Below, piece by piece: positions 1 through 6,749 of a stretch of DNA of 20,199 nucleotides (within the stretch, counting starts at the first letter, position 1; each line of letters opens with the position of its first letter). Made by a program: the position numbers and the translations under genes. Under the pieces are notes generated by a model. It was not told the origin of the DNA, ran no database searches, and saw nothing but the letters and a program-made list of their open reading frames with translations. This DNA is from Planctomycetota bacterium (GTDB lineage Bacteria; Planctomycetota; Brocadiia; JAJRTI01). The stretch is taken from NCBI GenBank assembly GCA_024278415.1, contig JAJRTI010000942.1:1-20199 (forward strand), read 5' to 3'.

Positions 1-1
1 A

Positions 2-829
2 GCCCTGCTCGAAGGCGGCCGGCCGCCGGTCGACGCGTACAAGACGCTCATCGAGCCGGTGCGGCAGGCCATCGCGACGAAGACGATCTGCGTCGTGCCG
101 CACGGCGTGCTGCACTACCTGCCGTTCGCCGCGCTGCACGATGGGCAGCGGTTCCTCGTGCAGGACTTGGCCGTGTTCCGCGCACCGAGCGCGACCGTGC
201 TGAAGCTGGCATACGCGAAAGGCGCGGCCGGAGGGAACGGGCGCCTGCTCGCGTTCGGCAACCCGGATCTGGGCGACCCCAAAGCGGACCTGAAGTTCGC
301 CGGCGAAGAGGTCGAACGCATCGCCGCGGCGCGGGCCAACGTGCGCAAGTTCATGCGCCGCGACGCGTCGGAGACGCGCTTCAAGGCGGAAGCGCCGGGG
401 AGCTACAGCATGGTGCACCTCGCCTGCCACGGAGCGTTCGACTCCAAGGCCCCCCTCGACTCCGCGCTGATGTTGGCCAAGGACGGGCAAAACGACGGCC
501 GTCTGACCGCGATCGAGTTGTTCAACCTGCGCCTCGGCGCGCGGCTCGTCACGCTCAGCGCCTGCCAGACCGGCCTCGCGGAGATCACGCCCGGGGATGA
601 CGTGGTGGGGCTGACCCGCGGGTTCCTGTTCGCCGGGGCTAGCACGATTGTTGCGTCGCTCTGGAGCGTGGATGACCGCGCGACCGCGCTGCTCATGGAG
701 CGCTTCTACCAGAACCTGAAGATGCACCCCAAGGTCGAGGCCCTGCGCCAAGCCCAGCTTGCGACGATGGGACAGTTCCCCAGCCCGAAGTACTGGGCCG
801 CATTCACGCTGACCGGCGACCACCGCTGA
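2..829 (+). CDS. CHAT domain (caspase-like peptidase) protein, 5' partial
   Basis: The frame is open to the left edge, so this is the C-terminal part of a larger protein; the GTG at 59 is only an internal possibility. Counting from that GTG, the 256 residues contain the hallmarks of a CHAT domain: VPHGVLHYLPFAAL at 13-26, HLACHGAFD at 120-128 with the presumed catalytic His124, and LVTLSACQTG at 163-172 with the presumed catalytic Cys169. These are followed by GDDVVGLTRGFLFAGA and an SLWSVDD segment. CHAT proteins are clan CD cysteine peptidases related to separase and caspases. They usually follow TPR or other sensor repeats, which would lie to the left of this window. Both catalytic residues are present, so the peptidase could be active. 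The partner and substrate cannot be seen. It reads away from the next gene, which is on the opposite strand. Confidence 0.9.
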   Translation, partial: ALLEGGRPPVDAYKTLIEPVRQAIATKTICVVPHGVLHYLPFAALHDGQRFLVQDLAVFRAPSATVLKLAYAKGAAGGNGRLLAFGNPDLGDPKADLKFAGEEVERIAAARANVRKFMRRDASETRFKAEAPGSYSMVHLACHGAFDSKAPLDSALMLAKDGQNDGRLTAIELFNLRLGARLVTLSACQTGLAEITPGDDVVGLTRGFLFAGASTIVASLWSVDDRATALLMERFYQNLKMHPKVEALRQAQLATMGQFPSPKYWAAFTLTGDHR

Positions 830-1170
830 GGGTTTCCCGAGGTTGCGCTACGCTTAACCCTGGGCTTTGGGGTATAACGCCTACGGCGTAGCGACATGAG
901 GCGCCGGACCCCGGGCAGGGGATGCATCCACCGAGGGTCGCGGCAGATAGAATTGGCAGGTATTGCCCAACCTGCGCGCCAGATTGGATAAACGAACTTG
1001 CGGGACGCGACACTAGCGAGGTGAGACCTCTCTTTGCACTCGGCTGAAATGTCACTCGTTTCGCAAGTCGGACGCTTCTCACTGCCTGCGACGTCGCATG
1101 GCGCGTCCACAAGATTTGTGGCCTGGTTGCGCAGTTCCCACATGATGCGATGCGGCTGCGAGAGGCCTGG
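830..1170. other. Intergenic spacer between convergent genes, with an inverted-repeat element
   Basis: No credible gene is seen in these 341 bases between the CHAT gene and the minus-strand secreted protein. The first 65 bases hold an inverted repeat, listed separately. The rest has small open frames on both strands without a ribosome-binding site or recognisable protein features. The two flanking genes converge here, so only transcript ends are expected. No hairpin followed by a T-run was found. Confidence 0.6.
846..893. repeat. Inverted repeat, probably a decayed dispersed element
   Basis: Perfect 8-bp arms, CGCTACGC at 846-853 and GCGTAGCG at 886-893, enclose 32 bases. The right arm overlaps a second small palindrome, CTACGGCGTAG, at 881-891. 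It lies 17 bases after the CHAT stop codon. The layout resembles short intergenic palindromic elements that are dispersed in many large-genome bacteria. Whether it occurs elsewhere in this genome cannot be seen here. It might also act as the 3' structure of the CHAT transcript, but there is no T-run. Confidence 0.45.
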
Positions 1171-3657
1171 TCAGCGTCCCAGGCTCACCCGCGCGGCTTG
1201 CTCGAACTGCTCGATCTCGTCAGCTAAATCGGCCGGACGCTCACCCAACGTCGCGGGGCCTTGACGCATGAACACGGACTGGACCGCGAAGAAGCGCCCC
1301 GAAAGGGCGACCATGCCGTCGAGGATGCCTTTGGTCGTGGCGTCCGTCTTGGGGAATTCCCTCGGCCGCAGGACCACGGTCTCGTTGAGCCACTGGTCCA
1401 CGCGGCCCAACAGCCGCCGGCTTTTTTCGATCGCAGCATGAGTCCTGGCGAACGGCACGTTCGACTGCTTCGCGTCCTCCAGGATGGAGCGCGCCGCGTG
1501 CAGCGCGATGAGCGCGTCGCGTGCAGAGCCGGCCGCGAACTGGGCGTGCGCCTTCGATAGCGCGGTGCGGCATCGGTCGATGTTCACGCCCATGCGCTTG
1601 GCGGCTCGGAGTTCCAACTCGAGTAGGCTGCGTTCGAGGCCGAATCGCCTGCGCAGCACTTCGGCCTCCACGGCCTTGACCTTCGCCGCCGGGCCGGCGG
1701 CGTACACACGGCCCTCGCCTGGTCCAAGTGGCGCGTAGAACGAGCCGCCTTGGACTGGCGTTGGGCGGAGAGCGAACAGATCCATCACTTGCAGTTCTGT
1801 GTCGGCGGGATGAAGCGTCACGCGGCAACTGGTGCGGTAGCGAAGTGCGTTGCTGAACGCGGTGACGTAGCGGACTCCGCGCTTGGCGTCGAGCCACACC
1901 CGTGCGTCGGCGCAGGGCCGCTTGCGCCCGATGTTGCTCACGATCGTTCCGCGGGTGCGTACGGTCGCCGCGCCATCGGGTGCGGGTGTTGCCTCAGCCA
2001 GCAGCGGCCCGACCGACCGCACGAAGGGGCCGAGCCGGCGCATCTCGTCCCAGATCGGCGATGGGTTGCCGTACGGATCCACGAGCGTGCCGCGGAACGC
2101 CACCTTGCGACGCCAGCCCGGAGGCATGCCATACACGAACGGCAGGAAGCCGGTGACGCCCTCCGCTAAGCACGAGAAGATCTGCACGCGGAACTCCTCG
2201 ACCGTTGCCGCCCGCCACGAGCCAGTCGCGCCAAACGTCTGCGGCAATACCCAGATGCGCCGCGCTCCAAGCTGTGAGGCAAAACGTACGCCGTCCGCCA
2301 AAGCCCAACAACCCTCATCGCGGGACGGCTGCGGCCGTATGGTGTACAGATCGATGCCGACGATGGGCAACACGGGCGCGTACTCGGCAATAGCCTCGAC
2401 CGAGTTGCACAGAGAGATGGCCGGGTGGTTTGAGTCGAATGATTCGAGTTTGCGCTTGCCCCAGTAGAAGTCCTCCGCGCCCGCCACGCCAGGCTCGTCC
2501 ACGAGCAAGTAGGCGAGGAGAGCGGGATGATCGCCGAACTCGGCCGCCAGCCGCTTCATGTCGGCCGTGCACTGGGCGCGCGACTGGGCGTGGCGGTAGT
2601 GCTGGGTCACGTACGTGGAGGGCCCCAGCCGCACGCCGTACTCCGCGCACTTGTCCAGACGGGCGCGCAGCGCGTCGAAGGCCTCGTCCGGCGCGCCGGT
2701 GAAGAGCATGCCGCCGCCGCCCATGATGAAGTCGCAGTAGTGCCGGCGCAGGTCGAGGAGCATCCAATCCGCGTAGCGCTCGACCAACTCGCGCTGCTGC
2801 GTCCGCTGTTGCGCGAGCGGCTTGCTTCGGTCGAACGCATACCACGCCGGCCCGGGTGTCATCAGCCCTCCGTACACTCCCCAAATGAACTGGTTCTCAA
2901 CGTCCGGGTAGGCCCGAAACGGGGTCTCCTTCCGCCGCCGTTCGTGAGCCCTCCGAGCCCGGTCCGCCCACTCGCGCACCACGTCCGTGCCGACCTCGCG
3001 CAGCGTGATGTCGTCCACCCAGACAAGCAGAGGCAACGGCCCGCCTGAGCTGAAAGCCTTCAGGATGATCGCCTCGAGGCGAAGGGGGGTGGTGTTGTAT
3101 CCGCGGGCCTTGAGTTGTCCGGGCAGCCACGATGTCAGCTCCTGCTCGACCTCGATCCATCCTTTCGTGGGTTCCGCCAGGACCGCGGGCAGCAGCGTTT
3201 CCATGGTCACCGTCCCGTACGGCGAGGGCGATGACGTGCGGACCGCAATGCGCGCCGGGTTGCGTCCAGACGCTTGACCGACCCAGACACTCAGCTTGAG
3301 CAGGTACCCGCGGTCAGGACGCAGCGGGATGCTCAGCCCGTCGACTGCGAAGCCGCCGATCCCTCCCAGCCGTCCCCATTCCACGCGAGGCCGGTCTTTG
3401 GTGCGAGGCGAAAGATACGCACCGAAGCCTTTCACGTGGCTCACCTCGACTTTGGCGCAATGCCGGCCCGTGTACGCCTTCTCATCGACTACTCCTCGCG
3501 CGACGACAGTGTTCTTGCCGGTGGCGTAGCTGACCGTCAGCGGCACATCCAGCCGCGACTCGTAGTCCTCCTTCAGCAGCAGCGCTCCGTCTCCCGCCGC
3601 ATACGCGTGACAGGCCACCACCGAGCACACGAGCAGAGCGTTCCACAGGTTTGGCAT
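1171..3657 (-). CDS. Secreted glycoside-hydrolase-like TIM-barrel protein, 828 aa
   Basis: The protein starts with a signal peptide of about 21 residues (hydrophobic core LLVCSVVACHAYA, likely cleavage at AYA-A). Residues about 25-222 look like a beta-sandwich carbohydrate-binding or jelly-roll module. Residues about 250-560 look like a (beta/alpha)8 barrel; the segment LLAYLLVDEPG has D387-E388 at the place where clan GH-A glycosidases carry the acid/base Glu after strand 4, and WVLPQTF and GFLPFVYG resemble later barrel strands. Residues about 560-660 look like a small beta domain and about 660-828 are mainly helical. I do not recognise a named family. The protein is probably exported and acts on, or binds, polysaccharide. 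The ATG at 3657 is chosen because it gives a good signal peptide; no strong Shine-Dalgarno is visible. The gene follows the aminotransferase gene on the same strand after a 444-base spacer, so co-transcription is uncertain. Confidence 0.75.
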   Translation of the reverse strand: MPNLWNALLVCSVVACHAYAAGDGALLLKEDYESRLDVPLTVSYATGKNTVVARGVVDEKAYTGRHCAKVEVSHVKGFGAYLSPRTKDRPRVEWGRLGGIGGFAVDGLSIPLRPDRGYLLKLSVWVGQASGRNPARIAVRTSSPSPYGTVTMETLLPAVLAEPTKGWIEVEQELTSWLPGQLKARGYNTTPLRLEAIILKAFSSGGPLPLLVWVDDITLREVGTDVVREWADRARRAHERRRKETPFRAYPDVENQFIWGVYGGLMTPGPAWYAFDRSKPLAQQRTQQRELVERYADWMLLDLRRHYCDFIMGGGGMLFTGAPDEAFDALRARLDKCAEYGVRLGPSTYVTQHYRHAQSRAQCTADMKRLAAEFGDHPALLAYLLVDEPGVAGAEDFYWGKRKLESFDSNHPAISLCNSVEAIAEYAPVLPIVGIDLYTIRPQPSRDEGCWALADGVRFASQLGARRIWVLPQTFGATGSWRAATVEEFRVQIFSCLAEGVTGFLPFVYGMPPGWRRKVAFRGTLVDPYGNPSPIWDEMRRLGPFVRSVGPLLAEATPAPDGAATVRTRGTIVSNIGRKRPCADARVWLDAKRGVRYVTAFSNALRYRTSCRVTLHPADTELQVMDLFALRPTPVQGGSFYAPLGPGEGRVYAAGPAAKVKAVEAEVLRRRFGLERSLLELELRAAKRMGVNIDRCRTALSKAHAQFAAGSARDALIALHAARSILEDAKQSNVPFARTHAAIEKSRRLLGRVDQWLNETVVLRPREFPKTDATTKGILDGMVALSGRFFAVQSVFMRQGPATLGERPADLADEIEQFEQAARVSLGR

Positions 3658-3782
3658 GGTATTGGTCCATCTGCACTATCGGGAATGCTGGCAAACGATT
3701 GGGCGCCGGGGTGCGCAGAATATGCCAGACCGCGAGGGCCGGCGCAAGGGCCAGCCCAGAGCGGCTTTTGGCCACAATCCGC

Positions 3783-3796
3783 CCGCCGTACGGCGG
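3783..3796. repeat. 14-bp perfect palindrome, copy 1
   Basis: CCGCCGTACGGCGG is its own reverse complement and is followed by ATCGGCGCAC. The identical 14-mer occurs at 7927-7940, also in a spacer and also next to GGATC-like bases. Two identical intergenic copies in 20 kb suggest a dispersed palindromic repeat or a protein-binding site rather than chance. Confidence 0.6.
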
Positions 3797-3904
3797 ATCG
3801 GCGCACATGCTGCCAAAGCAGTAGAGAAATCCCACGGATGGCGGAGCCGACCCACGGATGCAGAAGGTGAGAGGGCCACATTCCGTTGCTGCACCGTAGC
3901 CTTC

Positions 3905-3998
3905 CGCAGCGGGCGGAAACACAGATAGACGCAGATCCGCAGATGGGGGCTGCACGCTTGATCTGTGGGTATCTGCGCCGATCTGTGTTTTCCGCTGC
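3905..3998. repeat. Long imperfect inverted repeat (REP/MITE-like)
   Basis: The left arm, about 3905-3944, is matched by the reverse complement of the right arm, about 3961-3998, with a few mismatches and short gaps; a 16-base loop lies between them. Core blocks shared by the two arms are CGCAGCGG, AAACACAGAT, GCAGAT and a terminal CAGAT. The blocks CACAGAT and GCAGAT are each used more than once, giving an internal repetitive texture. Similar texture is common in intergenic repeats of large environmental genomes. It could fold into a hairpin of about 35 bp in either transcript. No ORF or transposase is associated. Confidence 0.7.
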
Positions 3999-4101
3999 GC
4001 CTCGCCGTGGCGCTCTGCTCGCGCCACGTGGCCAACCCGCTGTCCAATCGCGCAGCCCAAGCCGAACGCGGCCGCGTTTGCGTTTCTCAGGAGTCAGGCC
4101 C

Positions 4102-5223
4102 CTATTCCGCCACGATCTCGAGCAGCCGGTCGATGTCCGCAGGGTTGTTGTAGCAGTGAGGCGAGACGCGGATCATGCCGTTGCGCAGGGACGCGATGAC
4201 CCCGGCGTCGCGTAGCCGGGGGTGCAGGTCTTGGGGGTCGCCAGGCGGGTAGAACGTGACGATCCCGCTCTTCTCGGCTGGGGCTCGCGAACTGAAGATG
4301 CGGCAGCCCGCGGCCTGAAGCCCCTCGCAAAGGTAGTCGGTCATGCTGAGGATACGGCCCTCGACGCGGTCGATGCCCACCTCCAGCAGCATGTGGATCG
4401 ACGCTCCCAATCCGTGGATGCCCAGCGTGTTCAGCGACCCGCATTCGAACCGCGACGCGTCGTCCTTGAGCGTGAAGTTGTAGTCCATGTAGTTCGACCG
4501 GTCCACCACGGCCATCCAGCCGGCCTCCGACACGTCGAGTTGGTCCAGCGCGTTCGCGTCGCAGAAGAAAATGCCCGCGCCTTCTGGGGACAGCAGCCAC
4601 TTGTGCCCATCCGCGCTCAGGAAGTCGACCTTCGCCTCCTTCACGTCGAGGTAGAGCGCACCCAAGCCTTGGATCGCGTCGAGACAGAACAGCACTCCCC
4701 TCTCCTTGCACAGTTCTCCGATGCGCCACACGTCGTTGCGGAACCCGCTGAGGAATTCCACGAAGCTGACCGACACGAGCTTGGTGCGCGAGTCGATCGC
4801 CTCCTCGATGGACTCGACCGCGATGCGCGCGTCGGCCTCCTTGACTCGCCGCACCTCCAGGCCTCGGCGCTCCAGGTTGAGCCAGGGGTAGACGTTGGCC
4901 GGGAACTCGACGTTCGTGATGACCACGTTGTCGCCCGGCTCCCAGCGCAGGCCGTTGGCCACGTGGCAGATGCCCTCGGTGGTGTTCTTGACGAACGCGA
5001 CCTCCTCCCGCTTCGCGCCAATGAGCGTGGCCGCCATGCCGCGCACGCGCTCGACTTGTTGCTGCCACTTGGGCTCGTCCACGTCGCCCCGGGCGTTTGC
5101 GGCTTCGAGGAATACGCGCATCGCCACCACCGCGCGCGTGGGAATAGGCGCCACTGCGGCGTGGTTCATGAATGCGTATCGGTCAGTGACGGGGAACTCG
5201 TGGCGCAAGTCTTGCCAGTCCAT
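4102..5223 (-). CDS. PLP-dependent class V aminotransferase-fold enzyme, 373 aa
   Basis: This is a cytosolic fold-type I PLP enzyme of the class V aminotransferase / cysteine desulfurase / isopenicillin N epimerase-like group. Visible landmarks are the phosphate-binding NTTEG at 80-84, the cofactor-stacking and ring-nitrogen segment LDAIQGLG with D182 and Q185, and the Schiff-base lysine K208 in SADGHKWL. The C-terminal RVSPHCYNN at 352-360 is also typical. The mobile-loop cysteine arrangement expected for a sulfur-mobilising SufS enzyme is not evident; the only nearby cysteine, C357, lies in the RVSPHxYN strand. A desulfurase role is therefore not supported and the substrate is unknown. The ATG at 5223 is preceded by GGAGG with a four-base spacer. 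The gene is divergent from the GH172 gene, with 241 bases between them. Confidence 0.9.
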   Translation of the reverse strand: MDWQDLRHEFPVTDRYAFMNHAAVAPIPTRAVVAMRVFLEAANARGDVDEPKWQQQVERVRGMAATLIGAKREEVAFVKNTTEGICHVANGLRWEPGDNVVITNVEFPANVYPWLNLERRGLEVRRVKEADARIAVESIEEAIDSRTKLVSVSFVEFLSGFRNDVWRIGELCKERGVLFCLDAIQGLGALYLDVKEAKVDFLSADGHKWLLSPEGAGIFFCDANALDQLDVSEAGWMAVVDRSNYMDYNFTLKDDASRFECGSLNTLGIHGLGASIHMLLEVGIDRVEGRILSMTDYLCEGLQAAGCRIFSSRAPAEKSGIVTFYPPGDPQDLHPRLRDAGVIASLRNGMIRVSPHCYNNPADIDRLLEIVAE

Positions 5224-5227
5224 ACGG

Positions 5228-5232
5228 CCTCC
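5228..5232 (-). promoter_or_regulatory. Ribosome-binding site of the aminotransferase-fold gene
   Basis: On the minus strand GGAGG lies four bases before the ATG at 5223. The spacing is a little short but it supports this start. Confidence 0.6.
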
Positions 5233-5259
5233 AGATAGCGAACCGGGTCGAACAAGGCT

Positions 5260-5295
5260 CCCCCCCTGCGAGCAGACGTTAGCGCAGAGGGGGGG
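5260..5295. repeat. GC-rich hairpin in the divergent spacer
   Basis: A run of seven C followed by TGCG (5260-5270) pairs with CGCAG, a bulged A, and a run of seven G (5283-5295) around a 12-base loop. The stem would be about 11 bp and almost all G:C. It lies in the likely 5' leader of the aminotransferase gene, between two divergent genes, so it could be an operator or a leader structure. Confidence 0.5.
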
Positions 5296-5316
5296 CGCGT
5301 GTCAAGCGGCACGCGC
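5295..5316. repeat. Second hairpin in the divergent spacer
   Basis: Perfect 7-bp arms GCGCGTG (5295-5301) and CACGCGC (5310-5316) flank an eight-base loop. It directly abuts the poly-C/poly-G hairpin, so the two form a tandem structure between the aminotransferase and GH172 genes. Confidence 0.5.
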
Positions 5317-5451
5317 GATGCTATCGCCGTACGCCTCAGCCTCTGCTCGCAATCGCGGGCCAAGCCATGGGGGAAGGGGCCTCACGTCTCGACACGACCC
5401 AAGCGATTCGCTACGCTGTGGCCGCTTTGCTCCGCCCATGCACCTGCCCAC

Positions 5452-5457
5452 AGGAGG
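5452..5457 (+). promoter_or_regulatory. Ribosome-binding site of the GH172 gene
   Basis: AGGAGG ends seven bases before the ATG at 5465. It decides the start: the same frame is open far upstream, to 4895, but that extension overlaps the aminotransferase gene on the other strand and has no protein-like features. Confidence 0.85.
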
Positions 5458-5464
5458 ACGCCCC

Positions 5465-6541
5465 ATGAACCCTGCTTCCGCGCTCAGCAACCTGGCTAAG
5501 CTCGGCCGCGGCGTGCGCTCCCGGCGCTGGTCGTCGTACGACACCACCGGCGGCAACCGCGACAACTGGCCCATCAAGGCCGGCGAGACCGTCACCTTGG
5601 GAGAGATGGCCGGCCCCGGCGCGGTCCGGCATATCTGGATGACCACCGGCGAGAACGACAACAACTTGCGCCGGCTGATCCTGCGCATGTATTGGGACGG
5701 CGAGGAGACGCCGTCCGTCCTGTGCCCCATCGGCGACTTCTTCGGCCTCGGCCACGCGAAGGCCGCGTATTGGCAGTCGCTGCCGATCCAGACGTTCTAC
5801 CTCGGCATGAACTGCTGGTTCGCCATGCCGTACGCCGAAGGCGCACGCATCACGGTCACGAACGACAGCGACGCGGACAGCATCCTCTACTTTTACATCG
5901 ACTACCAGGAACTCGACGAAGCGCCAGCCGATACCGGCCGCTTCCACGCGAACTGGCGCCGCGAGTTGGTCGTGAAAAAGCCGGAAGCGGAAGGCCCCAA
6001 CGCGAGCGGCAGCACGCAGCGCCTCAACACGACCGGCAAGGACAACTACCTCGTCCTCGACGCGGAGGGCAAGGGCCATTACGTGGGCTGCTGCCTGCAC
6101 CTGGACACGAACGAGGTGGGCTGGTGGGGCGAGGGCGACGACATGTTTTTCGTCGACGGCGAGAAGTGGCCGCCCAACATACACGGCACCGGCACGGAGG
6201 ATTATTTCAGCGGCGCGTGGAACTACAACAAGCTCCAGCAGCCCTTTTGCACGCCGTACTACGGCTATTCGTTCAAGGGCAACGCAGACTACACCGGCAA
6301 GCACTCGCAGTACCGCTTCCACGTGGAAGACCCGGTCTATTTCGAGAAGTCGCTGCGGTTTAGCATCGAGCACGGCCACGCCAACGACCGGCAGGGCGAC
6401 TGGAACAGCACTGCGTATTGGTACCAGATCGGCCGCACGAAGCCGTTGCCGGAGATCCCGCCGTTCGAGGACCGCTTGCCTTACTCCCACGGCGGGCTCG
6501 AACGCTGGCCGGGCAAGGACCGGAAGGGATTGCCGGTGTGA
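5465..6541 (+). CDS. DUF2961 / glycoside hydrolase family 172 protein, 358 aa
   Basis: The sequence matches the DUF2961 family by eye: SSYDTTGGNRD at 23-33, AGPGAVRHIWMT at 49-60, LCPIGDFFG at 86-94 and NIHGTGTEDYFSGAWN at 238-253. Family GH172 enzymes act on fructofuranosides, difructose dianhydrides or D-arabinofuranosides, and use two glutamates about 20 residues apart. Here E223 in WWGEGDD and E245 in GTGTEDYF are the natural candidates; this assignment is inferred from the family. The length is normal for a single-domain member. There is no signal peptide, so it would act in the cytosol unless exported by another route. It probably shares a direction, and perhaps a transcript, with the arylsulfotransferase-like gene 208 bases downstream. 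Confidence 0.92.
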   Translation: MNPASALSNLAKLGRGVRSRRWSSYDTTGGNRDNWPIKAGETVTLGEMAGPGAVRHIWMTTGENDNNLRRLILRMYWDGEETPSVLCPIGDFFGLGHAKAAYWQSLPIQTFYLGMNCWFAMPYAEGARITVTNDSDADSILYFYIDYQELDEAPADTGRFHANWRRELVVKKPEAEGPNASGSTQRLNTTGKDNYLVLDAEGKGHYVGCCLHLDTNEVGWWGEGDDMFFVDGEKWPPNIHGTGTEDYFSGAWNYNKLQQPFCTPYYGYSFKGNADYTGKHSQYRFHVEDPVYFEKSLRFSIEHGHANDRQGDWNSTAYWYQIGRTKPLPEIPPFEDRLPYSHGGLERWPGKDRKGLPV

Positions 6542-6749
6542 GAAGATGGTTGATGGGCAATGGTTGATGGTTGGTGCTGGGAGCGCCCACATTCCGCCGC
6601 TTCGCGCGGAGCCCGCTTGTAGCACGCACGTCAGTGCGTTTCGTTCTGTAGTTTCCCGCAGTACCAGCCAGAGACGCTCTTGCGAGCGCGCTACGAGCGC
6701 CGGCCGCGCGGCATGTCGCGATAGACACTCATTAAGGAGAGGCATCCCC
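6542..6749. other. Repeat-rich spacer between the GH172 and sulfotransferase-like genes
   Basis: The spacer starts with near-tandem TGGTTGATGG-type units (about 6547-6573). It then carries two small perfect hairpins: ACGCAC/GTGCGT at 6624-6639 and CGCTC/GAGCG at 6675-6688, each with a four-base loop. No gene is seen. The patchwork of unrelated short repeats looks like decayed dispersed intergenic elements. Confidence 0.5.
6734..6742 (+). promoter_or_regulatory. Ribosome-binding site of the arylsulfotransferase-like gene
   Basis: AAGGAGAGG ends seven bases before the ATG at 6750. It supports that start over the longer open frame, which runs back through the repeat-rich spacer. Confidence 0.85.

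Larger units (their letters stand above)
3658..4101. other. Intergenic spacer carrying two palindromic elements
   Basis: This 444-base gap separates two minus-strand genes. I see no gene in it. It holds the 14-bp palindrome at 3783-3796 and a large inverted repeat at 3905-3998, both listed separately. The small open frames crossing it are low-complexity products of the repeats. Confidence 0.6.

Noticed and set aside
4102..5223. Calling the PLP enzyme a cysteine desulfurase (SufS/IscS) that supplies sulfur for lipoate
   Set aside because: The mobile-loop active cysteine is not evident and the gene is about 7 kb from lipA with no suf genes nearby.
4222..5238. 338-residue plus-strand frame opposite the aminotransferase gene
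   Set aside because: Antisense shadow; the minus-strand gene has all PLP-enzyme motifs and a ribosome-binding site.
4895..5464. Upstream extension of the GH172 frame, giving a 548-residue protein
   Set aside because: It overlaps the aminotransferase gene on the other strand, has low-complexity composition, and a good AGGAGG site marks the ATG at 5465.
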